In this document: one piece after another, positions 21,053 to 33,170 of the stretch
How positions within the stretch are numbered: the first letter of the stretch is position 1
Layout of the letters: the number at the start of each line of letters is the position of its first letter
Source of the DNA: Madurella fahalii
Taxonomy: Eukaryota > Ascomycota > Sordariomycetes > Sordariales
Assembly: GCA_029876055.1 (NCBI GenBank)
Contig: CM056878.1
Span: 3,906,001-3,970,000 of the forward strand
Length of the DNA stretch: 64,000 bases
Direction of reading: 5' to 3'
Translations under genes and position numbers: made by a program
Notes under the pieces: generated by a model
What the model was told of the DNA's origin: nothing
The model's input: the letters and a program-made list of their open reading frames with translations, nothing else
Databases searched by the model: none

Positions 21053-22888
21053 TGCGGCCCTCAAACTACGGGCCGCAAGGACAGGGTGGAGTTCCGGGCT
21101 TGTCTCCTCTTTTCTTTTTTTTTTCTTTTTTTTTTTCCCCTTTCCGTTCTTCCGGTGTCGTCCCCGTTTTCGGTGATACTTCCAATATCCGGGCAATTCT
21201 TGGGCTTCCACGATGGCGTTTTTGGATACGGGAATGGAGTTCTGGGCAACCTGGGCTGAAAAAGCAAATAGAGGGCAACCACTCAGCATGGGCATTTTCT
21301 CTCTCTTTTTTTTTTCCCTTTTTTTTTCTCCCTTCTTTTTTTGGACACGTTGTTGACACCAATACCCATCATGCCTGTTTGTTATCAGTAGTAATCAACA
21401 GTCCTTTTACCTTTCGGAGATGCTTTTTGTTGACAGATCATGCCGACCGTTGCCGCTACGGCCGTCTCAAAGGCGCCGGCAGGTTTCCAGTCGAGTCATT
21501 TCGGGACTTTTTGTCTGCTTCGGCTGGTGGCCATGCCCGGTAACCGGGACCCAGACAGGGCCATCTCGGCATATGCACAATGACCTCGGCATTGGCTGCT
21601 TGCGGCACAAGTGGGCGATCCTGGAACCGTCCGAAGCTCGCGGTTGGCAGAGTGGGGCAGCCCTGGCAACCCTGGCAACTCTGGCAACCCTCTGCTTCCC
21701 CGCAGAATCACAAGCTCGGCTGTGAGTCGGTTATCCCATACGTCACTGGCAGATCACAAGCCAGTTCAAAACTCTGCCCATTGACTTGGCTGCCATAGGA
21801 AGCGTCACGGGGGCGTTGCAGGCCATGTTCCGAGGGCGCCCATGCCAAAGCCAATGCTTCGTCTCAACGCATAGCCGAGCTGGACGAACTGGGCCGACCA
21901 AACAGATTGCGACTGACGAGAGCGTTTGGACAGGAATGAGGGGCTGGACGACAGCTGCCAGGGGCCATCGCAGAGCCTCGAAAGCTAAGGTACCTCCGCT
22001 GCGCCGATGGACTGACCGTCCACACCTTGGCCCACAACCGCCACACAGCAGAACCCCATGTGTCCGGCGTGTCTTTGAACGTTAGCCATCCGTCACATCC
22101 CGTCATGGCCCTTGCAGATCTCCATTGTTTTTTCCCACTCGGATGCCCTCTTACAGTACAGACCTGGCTTCGTTTTTCCCGCACACCACGGGTAAAGGGT
22201 AGGTTGGCCTCCCCCTTGACTCAACCCACAATGTGGACCTCCCGTTTCTCCCCATGGCAGTCCCGGAGTTGAGGGTCGGGTGTGGGTGGCTCTAGTCTCC
22301 TCTTATACCTCGATAGTTCCCCGTCCACTCGGCCTCGTGCCTTTTCGGCTCGGTTCCCGTCCGTAGATCCGATCCAGCCGTCAGAGTCATATTTGGGGTC
22401 GACGCCTCGCTCGACGCGCCAACCCTTTGGTTTTTTCTACTCTTTGTTCCTGTCTGGTGATACCCCATCCGGTAACTCGTTTTCCTTTTAATTCCTTCCG
22501 ACTGCGGGAGTGGAGCGGTGACAATTTCCCGGCGTACCCATTGCTGCATGATCTGTCCCCTGGGTTACTGACTCGCGTGGTTCCCGCTTGTCATCTCCAT
22601 TGTCCACAACAAATTATTCACGAGGCCAGCCCGCCACAGCAGTCTGCCTAGCATCCTCCGTTTCGATTCGAGATCTGGAGATTCATCCACAACAGCGGCA
22701 GTGTTAATTGGCGACAACCATTGCGCATTGGCTTGGGATTCAAGGATAAAATTCATCCTTAGATCCAGAAGGACTTGGCGTTGGAGGGAAACTTTTCTGG
22801 ATATCTGTTTGAAGTCTGAGTCCCTTCCAGGTGCACTCGTGGAGGAAAGCAAAAAGTCGACGTACAGAGACACAGCACAGCAGCAGCC
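21053..22888. other. Intergenic, no gene seen
   Basis: About 1.8 kb between SCON-2 and the carrier gene. It contains T/C-rich runs near 21110-21340, a short tandem of CCTGGCAAC-like units at about 21660-21690, and a GGTACC motif near 21990. No supported coding frame. Confidence 0.55.
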
Positions 22889-24114
22889 ATGGCGACAAAA
22901 GTTAATAAGGATGGCAAGAAGCCGCCTACCGCGGCGACCAACCTGATCGGTGAGCCCTAGACCATCGCGCCGGCTCGCATGCTAGTGTGCGCCATGCTAA
23001 TACGTCGGTTCGCGTCGCAGCTGGTGGCGGTGCCGGTATGATGGAGGCATTGGTGTGCCATCCCCTCGGTATGTTGCCCGCCTCCTCGCACCGCCTTTGA
23101 TTCGGACCGGATTTTGGCCTCTACGGGTAGGGACACGGAGAAATGGAGTGGTAGGCTGACACGGAGTGTTAGACACCATCAAAGTGCGCATGCAGCTATC
23201 AAGACGGGGCCGTCAACCCGGCATGCCCAAGCGCGGATTCCTGCGTACCGGCATCGAGATTGTCAGGAAGGAGACACCGCTAGGCCTGTACAAAGGTCTT
23301 GGCGCGGTTCTTACGGGTATCATCCCCAAAATGGCTATCCGCTTCACGTCGTTCGAGTGGTACAAACAGCTCCTGGCTAGCCGCGAGACGGGCGTCCTGT
23401 CGGGCCAGAGCCTGTTTCTTGCCGGTCTGGCGGCCGGTGTCACCGAGGCCGTTGCCGTCGTCACGCCCATGGAGGTGATCAAGATCCGGTTACAGGCGCA
23501 GTACCACAGCATGGCCGACCCGCTCGACGTGCCCAAGTACCGCAACGCCGCGCACGCGCTTTACACGGTCGTCAAAGAGGAGGGTATCGGCGCGCTGTAC
23601 CGCGGCGTGTCGCTCACCGCACTGCGCCAGGGCAGCAACCAGGCCGTCAACTTCACGGCCTACACCTACTTCAAGGAATGGCTGTACCAGTGGCAGCCCG
23701 AGTACAATGGAGGCAACCTGCCCAGCTATCAGACGACGCTGATCGGTCTGGTTTCCGGCGCCATGGGCCCGCTCAGCAACGCGCCCATTGACACCATCAA
23801 GACGCGCCTACAAAAGATGAAGGCCGAGGAGGGCACGACGGCCCTGCAGCGCATCTCTAGGATTGCTGGCGACATGTTCAAGTGCGTCCCCGTTCCGTCT
23901 GCTCCCCCGAAAAACGATGAAATAGCATTCTAACTCGTGTGCTCCCAAAACAAACAGGCAAGAGGGTATCCACGCCTTCTACAAGGGCATCACGCCCAGG
24001 GTAATGCGCGTCGCTCCCGGCCAGGCCGTCACGTTCACCGTCTACGAATACCTCAAGGAAAAGCTGGAGAAGAGCGGGCCAGCAATTTTGACGGGGGGAA
24101 GGTATGAGGAATGA
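22889..24114 (+). CDS. SFC1: Mitochondrial succinate-fumarate carrier
   Basis: The model is join(22889..22949,23021..23068,23173..23881,23958..24114), giving 324 residues. It has three repeats of the mitochondrial carrier family, with signatures HPLDTIKVRMQ, TPMEVIKIRLQAQ and APIDTIKTRLQK, and each repeat closes with a Gly-rich helix (ALYRGVSLT, AFYKGITPRVMRVAPGQ). The motifs GLGAVLTGIIPKMAIRF and TALRQGSNQAVNF match yeast Sfc1/Acr1 and Aspergillus AcuL rather than citrate carriers. The protein exchanges cytosolic succinate for mitochondrial fumarate, which is required for growth on acetate, ethanol or fatty acids. Introns of 71, 104 and 76 bp are canonical, and the third has CTAAC before AACAG. 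In the Aspergillus relative, expression depends on gluconeogenic activators; no such sites were looked for in detail here. Confidence 0.92.
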
Positions 24115-25945
24115 AACCCACCACAAACCACCGACAAATGCGCGCCAGTCACATCACACGTGGCTTCCCCCTCTTTTCTCCCCCAACTCCCTCCTTGCCA
24201 CCAACTGTTACGGAGCTTTGTATATACAACCAACCCAGTTACCCCGTTGGGATTGTGTTGACGGCGATGTATACATTTCCTTGCTGGCTTATCACTGTTT
24301 CGAGGTTTTGTTGAGTGCTTTTTTGCTGGGGTGTTTATACTGATGAGGGCTTGTCCTGTTCCTGGTATGTAGCGGCCGTGATCGAGAGTTTGACAGCATG
24401 AAGGCGGCAAAGGCCTGATGGGCATATCGATTTTTTCCTCAATCTTTAGCATCGTCCCATTGGTTCAATGGGCCTGATTGAAGTACAGGATGGTTAGACG
24501 GATGGGTGAAATACCATTGGCGGGAAGGGATGAGAAAAACAATATTCCTGTTTGACTACTAAGTACCGTTACTGATCTACCATGCATGGCCGGGGCGGCT
24601 CTCTTGCAGCGTTTGCTTGTACCATTTCTTGTCTCAGCTATACAATGCAAGGCTAAAGCATTTGAGAAGAGGGTGCTGAACGTCGAGCTCAGCCTTCGTT
24701 TGCAGCAGCATTGATGTGGTAGCTACGTGTATGTGTAAGTGACTATATAGGGACGGAAACAACCCGGTCCGTGTCGATATTCTGGGGAGTCGCAGTTGGG
24801 GTACGCGTGGTGTTGGGGCCTGCATCAAGGCGTAGACCATCTCCTACGGAGTTCAATTGTTTCGCCAATGTCACTAGTCCTGAATATCTAGGTCCCCGGG
24901 TTTAGGCACAAAAAAATTAATGCACTGGAACATGGTCTCATCGTGTGCGTTGCGTTGAGACCGTCTCGACCGATTTCCCAAACAACACGGTTACGTGGGT
25001 AGAGTTATTGAAGGTTGTAATGGCCCTGTCAAAATGGAAAAATCTTGTTCCAGATCATCACGACCAGGGCATAAAATGATCTGCTTTAACCGATGCCCTA
25101 CAAGATTGAGACGACGGCACTTGCCTCACCCACTTGGACAAAAACCCCGGGATCGTTATGGATGGTGATGACGACTTCGTATACGGCCCCTTCATCGGGT
25201 TGGAGGTATACCGGGTTTTCGCTTAGCATCTGATGCCGTTAGCGCTCATCTTGTGGATGGTAACTAAGGGATCACATATCATTAGCATTATTGCACGCTG
25301 GGATATGGCTTTTTTGATGCCCGCATGCTGCTGCAGGCGCTCAAAGCCCGGGGTGAGGGTGCATCATGATGTCCTTCCATCTTGTCTGGGATGTTACTGT
25401 CGAGAATGCAAAGGCAATCATCTTGTTGAGCCGCGCGGTTGATCCCGGCGAGACGAGTGTTGATCGTCGCTGTGCAAACTGCTCGCTGGCTTCCCGGTAT
25501 CGCCGCTCGCCCTCAAATCTCGTACTCAAGGCATCGTAGTGTGAGACAGGCAAGTGGCACACAAGTTCGTCAGTTTGTAAGTTTCGTACTTCGAATGATG
25601 GGACTCACTCCAATTTGCAAGTTGGCGAGGCCGACAGATAAACCACAAGGGTCCCGGTTTGTCGTAGGCTTGTGTTCGATGGGGTATAAAGGAGCATTGA
25701 CTTTCCGCTGATGTTCAATAAGTGAATAGAGCTAGCACGGAGCTCTTTTATGATGGAATCCGTACATGACACAATTGCTCTCCCAACGCCCTTCGCGAGT
25801 AGAGAACATACGAACTTACCATCAACGTTTCACCATTCAAACAGTAAGGAAAACCCGACAAACACACTCATCAGTTTAGGAAAAAGTATAACCTAAGAGA
25901 TAAATGGAAATAAAAGGAAAGTCTCGCGCTACCCGACGAACGACT
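24115..25945. other. Intergenic, no gene seen
   Basis: About 1.8 kb between convergent genes. Base composition is close to even and frames are short. Nothing specific was seen beyond the likely 3' ends of the two flanking transcripts. Confidence 0.55.
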
Positions 25946-26488
25946 TCAGCGCTCCGGTCTAAGTTTACCATACATCAGAGCGTCCATGGCAACGCCTGCT
26001 TTCTCAACCGCCTTTTTCCGTCTCCCCTCAAATTCAAAACCGGCTTTCTTCAACACTCGAGTACTTTGGAAATTTCCATCAAAGACTTCGGCTTCCAGTC
26101 GCAGCAGGTGGCTAAAGGCGTCAAAGGCCCAGCCCGAGAAGGCCTTGACGACTTCGGTGGCTATTCCCTGACCCCAAGAGTCCTCGCCCAGCCAGTAGCC
26201 AATCTCCATGGTCCTATAGTAAATATCATCCCGTATCTTGAGGCCAATTCCACCAATGACGGCTGAGCCGTCGGGCTTGCAGATGGCAAAGTCGCGAAGC
26301 GGCGACGGGGACGTGGCGATCGTGATCCATGCCTTGGCATCGTCAGCCGTGTAAGGATGTGGGAATACATTGTGCATCCATCGGGCTATCTTTGGGTTGT
26401 TTGCTGCTTTGGCGAGAGACTCGACGTCCCCTGGATGGTAAGGGCGCACAATACAGCGGCTGAGCCGCAGGATGGGTTCTGGGGTCAT
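25946..26488 (-). CDS. GNAT acetyltransferase, RimJ/RimL type
   Basis: This is a single exon of 180 residues from the ATG at 26488. The frame extends upstream to an ATG at 26581, which would add 31 low-complexity residues. The shorter start is preferred because the domain begins at ILRLSRCIVRPYHPGD. Signature parts are IGYWLGEDSWGQGIATEVV, whose GQGIAT holds the acetyl-CoA pyrophosphate loop, and NFQSTRVLKKAGFEFEG, the typical C-terminal N-x-x-S-x-x-V-L-x-K-x-G-F element of Acetyltransf_3 proteins. Such enzymes acetylate protein N-termini, amino acids or small molecules; the substrate cannot be told. Length is normal for the family. Confidence 0.85.
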   Translation of the reverse strand: MTPEPILRLSRCIVRPYHPGDVESLAKAANNPKIARWMHNVFPHPYTADDAKAWITIATSPSPLRDFAICKPDGSAVIGGIGLKIRDDIYYRTMEIGYWLGEDSWGQGIATEVVKAFSGWAFDAFSHLLRLEAEVFDGNFQSTRVLKKAGFEFEGRRKKAVEKAGVAMDALMYGKLRPER

Positions 26489-28836
26489 TGTAGGTGTTAG
26501 AGTGTTTTGGGGCGGCGCGGGAGACAGAGAGAATAACCCGGATCGTGGATTTTTGTAGTTATTGTCATAGTTAAAAGGCAAAGAAAATGAAGAGCGCCGG
26601 GATGTTGCTGATTCAACTTAAACTGTCTGGGGCCGTGACTCATTTTGTCATGAAGTGTGGCTGGTTGCTTCGCCGCTGCAACCTGAGGTGGCCACCATGG
26701 CCGCCTTCAACATGCTTCTCCTAGTTTCTCTGTCATGTTGATTGCTGTTTGCATGCGAACCAGAGCATGCAAACGGTCCCATTGAAGCAAATCTTCAATG
26801 GCGACTTGTTACAGCACGAGTAATTGTGCATAAACCAAGTGAGCGAAAAGAGAGAGCTTCGCTCTACTTGCGGCCTATTATTTACCAAGAGTATCCGAGG
26901 AGCAATTCATTGCCCCGTATTATGGCGGTGACTCATAGTAGTGGTTTTCAGGCTTCGTCTCACTTTTTACTTTGGTATGCTTCGCCCTCCTTCAACAGCC
27001 CCAGAACAACCGTGAAGCCGCGGAGTATGATACACCAACCATGGAGAATCAAAGAATGGCCTAAGCCAAGCGGTAACCACGATGAGTCCCCTGCAGAGCG
27101 ATTGACTACATGTCTGCAACCTAGCGGGCCCGCTTGCCGAGCTTTCTTCCCAGACTCTCTCGGCCCCCCCAACAAAATCTTGAGGATCTTGAGGATCTTC
27201 AGGCTGCAATGGTGTCATCATAAAATCTCCATCGAGAATATTTGTGAAGTCAACAACAAATTCTGGGCACCGTCTTGTAGAATACCCTTGTTAACGCTGT
27301 CTTTGTTGGCACCTACGCTGTCCAGACATCGGCACCGCTCCAGCATCCAAAGGATCTGGCGCGACATGTTGCCATCATGATGATTCCAGGCTATTATCCG
27401 AAAGTACAGCGCGGAGATAGTTCCCGTGGCCTCAGTCCCACTTCTAACTCTGGTGCAACTTCTAGGGAACTACTTACCTTACTTAACTATAGCACTTCTC
27501 CTCTACAAAATAGCAAGAATTTGACTCTCATTATTGTTTAAAAGATATGTCTTTAAAATCATCAATCCCCGGGAAATTGAGGGGCCTGCGCGCACAGCAA
27601 TTTCTCCTATGTGTAGAAGATCATGGGGCGGCGGCTCTCACTCTTGAGACGTTCAGCGGCAAAAAACTCGCAAAGTAATTAATTACCACCCATCGGATCG
27701 CAAGCCCCCTTTCAAATACGACACAATGCCGAGGACAAGCCTCTTCTTGTGTAGGCAATTTATTGGAGCGGGGTGTATGCGAATTGGCATGGAGCACGTA
27801 TATTATCGCACAACCTCAAGAACTGTGAGTTGGGCGATGTGGTAATTATGTTCAGCACTCGAAAAACTTATGAGAATCAGATGCTTGATGTTTTAATTAG
27901 CCCGTGCGATACAGTCAGACTAAGCGGCCTATAATATGGATTACGAATGGAATTCCTCTTTGAGCTAGTATTGTTATTCTATCTACAATACGGCTCTGGA
28001 ACGGTTGGATCTGTCGATGAGGACGGAGGACGTCGATCACGCCGTACGTAGCTGGAAAACGGGGAGCGTTTGCTAGCGCACCTGAATTATTACCCAGACA
28101 TTGCTGCCCTGTGCCGACAAATACCTAGCTGGGGCGCGACACCTAAATGAGCAATACACACCGAGCGTATAAGCATGCAGTCATGCGGGTGCTACAAGGT
28201 GGCCTCGGATTACAGCACACATTACCAACGTAACTCACAAATGTCAAGGTGGCAGCATCATGACGGAATCCCCTCCCCGACTAGGTAGTTGACCCCTGTG
28301 TACCCCTCTTCATAGTCTAGGAACCAACCAACCATTCAATACGCAGGTATCAACTAGTACAATACTACCATAGCTCAGGGGCCAGGGCATGGATCCCACC
28401 CCATGCCAAACTATCAAAATGGTGCGTTGCTGACACCAATCGGAGGAGGAGCACCATACCCAAGACCTCTCGCACAATCAGCAGGTTGGTCACACTAAAG
28501 CTTGAATCCCGCTTGAAAGGAAAGCCATTCTAGAACTGACGTGCTTGCAGCCCAGGAGATGCAAGTGCGTAAGTCAGGACTGTACTATGTACCGTGCCTT
28601 AGGTAGTATCCGGTAAACACGGCGCCGCTGTGCCGCACCACCCCAGCCAGTGCCGGAGAGTGCCATCCAACAAACATTACCCTGCATATCGGTACCCACA
28701 ACGCATTGGATTCGTATTTTAGCCACCCATTCATTATGAGGACGCACTGCCCCTTTGGGTCGCTGAGAGAGACCGCCTTGCGTGACGTGTACAACACCAA
28801 GCAGAGACTCTTGACGTTGCTATAGAGCTGGCAACA
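26489..28836. other. AT-rich spacer, left edge of the accessory island
   Basis: About 2.3 kb with lower GC than the left arm. On the minus strand between about 27380 and 26950 there are coding-like pieces in different frames (for example an MMTPLQPEDPQDPQDF stretch), possibly a decayed gene, but no family could be assigned. The rest shows nothing recognisable. Confidence 0.45.
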
Positions 28837-30877
28837 ATGAGACGGCAGCTAACTCTCGCCCTTGCGGCCTCGGTCCAGCTGGCCACTGCCTCAAGGAAGG
28901 CCCCTAGTTTCGCGACCATCGTCTCCCCCAGAATAGCGAGCAACACGGCTTACGACTTCATCATTGCCGGCGGCGGCATTTCGGGACTGACAGTGGCCGA
29001 CCGGCTGACCGAAGACCCCTCTGGTGAGCCAAATTACAGCTATCATGAGTATGGACACCGCTGATGCCCAGTAATTAGTCAATGTCTTGGTCATTGAGGC
29101 GGGGCCGTTCGATCAAGACGAGGAAAGTGTGCTCATTCCCGGCGCCTATTTCCCGGTTCCCTATCTCTGGATCCCGCTGCCAAGCATTCCCCAAGCCGCG
29201 CTCAATGGCAGGAGTTTCAATGTTCCTGCAGGCAAGGTTGTCGGAGGTGGATCTGTCGTCAATGCAATGGTATTTGTGAGGCCAGGCAAAGCAGAGCTCG
29301 GCGCCTGGGAGAAGCTTGGGGCGAAAGGTTGGAACTGGGACTCACTGTTGCCTTATTATAAGAAGGTGAGTCCAAACGCGTGGGACAATACGAATGTGCC
29401 TCGCACGACTAACCCAAAATTAGAGCGAAAACTCAACTGCTCCAGACCCGGACTTTGCGCGCCAAGCCAACTTTTCCTACGTGGACGAGGTTCATGGCCA
29501 TGACGGCCCTGTGCAGGTCTCGCTTCCCAACTTCTACTACCCGGCCAGCGGTAAGAACTTGACGACTACTATAGCGACTTGAATCCACGCACTGACAAAG
29601 ATCTAGGGAATTGGTTCGAAGCTGCTGTCGCTTCCGGTATTAGTGTCTCTGGTGACGCCAACGACGGCAATGCGAATGGAATCATCTACTTCCCTTCCGT
29701 AACAGATCACACCAGTCGGACTCGCTCGCACGCCCGGTTGAACCACTACACACGTGTTCAGCCACGGGCAAACTACCACGTCTTGGACTCACACACCGTC
29801 TCTCGAGTGCTCTTCGAAAACAAGAAAGCCATTGGCGTCGAATACTTGCCTACCGGTGGAGGAGAGATACTTACAGCCCGAGCCACGAAGGAGGTTCTTC
29901 TCGCAGCCGGCGCCGTTCATACGCCCCAAGTTCTCCAGCTTTCCGGCATCGGACCACAAAAGCTCCTCAAGAAGTTCAACATCGACGTGGTTGCTGACCT
30001 GCCTGGTGTTGGAGCCAACTTCCATGACCAACCTAGCCTCCTCATCCCTTACAACGTCACAAACAACGTTGAACCAAACCTCGGGTCTCTCCGGGACCCG
30101 GCATACGACACCGAGGCAAGGAGACTCTACGATGAGCAAAAGACTGGGCCATACGTCATCACCCGAGGTCTCAGCACAAACTTGGCCGTTCCGCCCCTCC
30201 GCGACGTCACCCCCAACTGGAAAGCGATCGTCGCCGCCGCCCGGAACACCGACTTTGACAGGTACCTGCCCGCGGACACGCACCCGACGGTCCGGGAGGG
30301 CTACAAGGTCCAGCGCAAACTCACGCTCGAGCAGCTCGAGGGCGAGACGTCCGTCCACATGATCTCGTGGAACACGGACGCCGAGGCCAGGATCTACTTC
30401 CTCCGGCCCTTCAGCCGGGGCACCATCACCATCAACAGCACCGACGTCTTGGCGCCCCCGCTGATCGACTTCCGGACCATGGCGGATCCCATCGACACGG
30501 AACTGATCCTCACCTCCCTCCTCAAGAACAGGGAAATCATGTCCCAGCCGACCATGGCCGTGCTGGGCCCGAGGGAGCAAAGCCCGTTCGGGGAGAGCAT
30601 CACGGACACGGAGGAGCTGAAGAGGCTTCTGGCGGCCGTGGTTGATCCGTCGAGCGCCCATCAGTGCTGCACAGCGGCAATGATGCCCAAGAAGCTCGGC
30701 GGCGTGGTTGATGAGAACATGCGGGTGCATGATGTGGAGGGGCTGAGGGTGATTGATGTGAGCTTCTGGCCCATGGTGCTGACGGCGGCTCCAACGGCCA
30801 CTACTTATGCATCCGGGGAGAAGATTGCTGATGCTATTAAGAAGGAGTACGGCCTTGGTGAGTTTGGTAGCAAGTAA
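28837..30877 (+). CDS. Secreted GMC oxidoreductase (FAD-dependent, AA3-like)
   Basis: The model is join(28837..29023,29079..29365,29424..29550,29607..30877), giving 623 residues. A signal peptide (MRRQLTLALAASVQLATAS) precedes YDFIIAGGGISGLTVADRL, the FAD-binding GxGxxG region, and VLVIEAGP. GKVVGGGSVVNAMVFVR is GMC signature 1, and GAVHTPQVLQLSGIGP is signature 2. The C-terminal SSAHQCCTAAM keeps the first catalytic His. At the position that normally carries the second catalytic His or Asn, the sequence reads TAAPTATTY, with Ala there by alignment to glucose oxidase and choline dehydrogenase. Substrates of the family include alcohols, sugars and secondary metabolites; the missing residue makes the activity uncertain. 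A broken paralogue lies at 45971-48143. Introns are 55-58 bp and canonical. Confidence 0.9.
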
Positions 30878-31042
30878 GCGCCGGTAGTATTTGACACCGG
30901 TGTTGGGTGTAATAACTAGATAGGCAAAGGGAGAGCTTTGGCTTAGTACTTCTGAATTAAAAGCTAATTATAAGTGGTCCCGGTTGCATGCCACCTCAAC
31001 TAGTCGTACAAGCCAAGAGGAGATGTCCCTCAGCACTGTGCC

Positions 31043-32200
31043 TTACCCAAGAATCCCTCCAAGCAGGCCACCATGGCAGCCACCACCGAACAGTCCGCCG
31101 AGCAGACCGCCAAGCAGACCTCCAAGGAGGCTGTTGAGAAGGCCGCCGAGTCCAAGCCCACCAAGAAGGTTGTTCAGCAGGCAGCCTACCATCTTCAACA
31201 GACCACTGACGAGCTTGTCCAGGGTGGCCAACAGACCAGTCAACAAGCCAAGGATCGGGTTAATCAGATGCTCAACAGGGCCTATCACCTTGTGTCAGCT
31301 CACACACAGTCTCTCATATACATGGAGACAGAAAGAGAGAAAGAAGGGGATAGAGAGAGGGGGATAGAGAGAGGGGGGTAGAGAGAGGGGGGATAGAGAG
31401 AGAGGGATAGAGAGACGAGGGGAGGGGGGATAGGAGAAGGGTGAGATAGAGATGGAATGAGAGCCAAGATAGAGATAGAGAGAAGCGGGGAGAGAGAGAT
31501 GGAGGGCGGGGTAGAGAGAGAGAAAAAAATGGAGGGTATAGAAAGAGAGAGAGAAACAGGGGAGGGTATAGAAAGAAAGAGAGACGGAATAATATAATCA
31601 ATCAATCAAACGTACCCAATCCCAATTTGTTGATGACACCCTTGATCGTATAGCTAATCTCAGACGCCAAGGCCCCGGCGATAGCCGTGATCTCAATGCC
31701 TAAGGGACTATTGCGGCTGTCGAGTTGCGCAGCGGAAGCGCTGCCCTCGGACCGGGCAGCGATACTCCCACCGACGGCGGTATTTGCCTCTTCTAGGGCG
31801 GCCTGCAGCGCGAGAAGCTGGGGCTCGATCTGCTGGACGACGGCGGCCCTCTCGGCGTAGGACAGACCCCATTCGGGAGTGGTGGACATGGTCTGGTCTA
31901 ATCACGCAGAGGAGAAGGGAGAGAGTCAAAGTGGTTAGATGGGTGGCGCCAAGGAAAGCACGGGTCGAGATGAAGCGAGGAGGAACGGAACGGTATCGCT
32001 AATTGCTTACTGATCTCCGCAGTGAGGCCCAAGACTCTTTGCTGGAGTTCGGCGAGGGTTGCCACCGCGGCGGCGGCGTCGGCCTGCCGGACCTGGAGCT
32101 GTGCCAGTGGCACGCTCTCCGAGCCGGCCTCGTTGGTCCTTCCAACGAGAGGACCGGCACCGGCGAGACCCGTCAGGGCGGCAATGGCGAAGAACTTCAT
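31043..32200 (-). CDS. Secreted protein with hydrophobic Gly-Leu-rich C-terminus (cell-wall or surface protein)
   Basis: The model is complement(join(31043..31281,31616..31897,32011..32200)), giving 236 residues. MKFFAIAALTGLAGAGPLVGR is a signal peptide. A helical Ala/Leu/Glu-rich middle follows (ATLAELQQRVLGLTAEI...LLALQAALEEANTAVGG), weakly like HsbA-type or galactomannoprotein-like wall proteins. The C-terminus is a run of LLGGLLGGL-like units with two Cys. Intron 1 (31898-32010) is GTAAGC...TTAG. Intron 2 (31282-31615) is 334 bp because it contains a GA-rich minisatellite; its donor is GTACGT, and GCTGAC lies upstream of the acceptor. A TATAAAA box lies about 145 bp upstream. An opposite-strand frame of 102 residues over the last exon was rejected. 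The likely place is cell wall or surface; the function is unknown. Confidence 0.65.
31326..31590. repeat. GA-rich minisatellite inside an intron
   Basis: Imperfect GAGAGA and GATAGAGAGAG units cover about 265 bases. They lie entirely within the second intron of the minus-strand secreted-protein gene, where they read as a pyrimidine-rich tract on the coding strand. Confidence 0.9.
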
Positions 32201-32343
32201 CCTGAGATAGAAGAGGGCCGTTTGGGGAAAAGAGTTGAAAACACCGAAAGGGCTGGTATCGTGGTTATAGGGAAACTGGGAGTGCAGTGCTCAGCCTGTT
32301 GTTGAGTGCAAGCTAACCCCTCTGCCGCCGGCGAGTCTGCTCA

Positions 32344-32350
32344 TTTTATA
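32344..32350 (-). promoter_or_regulatory. TATA box of the secreted Gly-Leu-rich protein gene
   Basis: TATAAAA on the minus strand, about 145 bases upstream of the start codon, the only such match in the upstream region. Confidence 0.5.
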
Positions 32351-33170
32351 GACGGCAAGAGTCGCACTCGTAGAGACGGCGGAGTGTACAGTCGCCACCA
32401 AGTCGGTCCGTAATATCATGATGGGTTGCAACCCAAATGTTTTCTCACTTTGGCTGAGGATCGGAATCTTGAATATGTAAACGAGAAACTGGTGCCGGTG
32501 TTTACCAAACCGGGGAAATTAGATTGCCATGTAACCTCTGATGCAAAGGCCAAGCCGAGGATGCGGGTGGCTCGCTGCTATATTTGTTCTCCGGCCGTTT
32601 ACTGGCGGTGGTAAGACCCCGGATTTTTTTCCCGTAGTAAACGAGACCCTGATTGACGTGCCTCTGCATATGCGAATTTCAATAATGCTACCGTCCCTAT
32701 TGATTTTCCCGATGTCGGCTTGCGTTGGTGCGTTGGACATCGGGAAGTTCCCGGATCTCGGAGATGCGGGCAACGGCATTTCCGGTGGATGATGCCGGAT
32801 TCGTGGTTCAAGTGGGGTACGGTACCTGCGCTCACAAACCAGGGTAGGTAAGGTAGCCTTGGGCAACGTGAAGATCAAGGGCGTTGGGACCCGCGTAACA
32901 GGAGGTGTCCAGCTGAATCAGGGACAGTTGGCCCGCATGCACCACTTATGAAAGCGCTGTGAAAGGATAGTCTCCCTAGGATAGTCATACAAAACGTGGG
33001 TCAAGCTGGGGGACTCTGCTCAAAAAGCCCGAGACAAAGCGCACCAAGGTCGTTGCATGGCACGGTACCGTATACGGATGGTTAGACCCAGGCGGGAGCG
33101 GGCCACTCGCTGGCATCGAGACCGCCATCAAGGCGTTTACTAATGCTACCAGTCAGAACGTCCCATGGGA
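32351..33170. other. Intergenic, no gene seen
   Basis: Contains GGTACGGTACC and GGGTAGGTAAGGTAGCC near 32815-32860, and a further GGTACC near 33064. No coding frame is supported. Confidence 0.55.

Noticed and set aside
26742..27380. Plus-strand frame of 212 residues
   Set aside because: No domain or signal. The opposite strand has coding-like pieces in several frames, so at best a relic; not called as a gene.
29789..30730. Minus-strand frame of 313 residues over the GMC gene
   Set aside because: Antisense shadow; the plus frame has all GMC signatures.
31073..31381. Plus-strand frame of 102 residues, Gln/Thr/Lys-rich, over the last exon of the secreted protein
   Set aside because: The minus-strand model has a signal peptide, three exons with good splice sites in frame and a TATA box. 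The plus frame ends in the GA repeat and is the mirror image of a GL-rich coding exon.
31300..31605. Minus-strand Ser/Leu/Pro frames over the GA-rich array
   Set aside because: Repeat artefact lying inside an intron.
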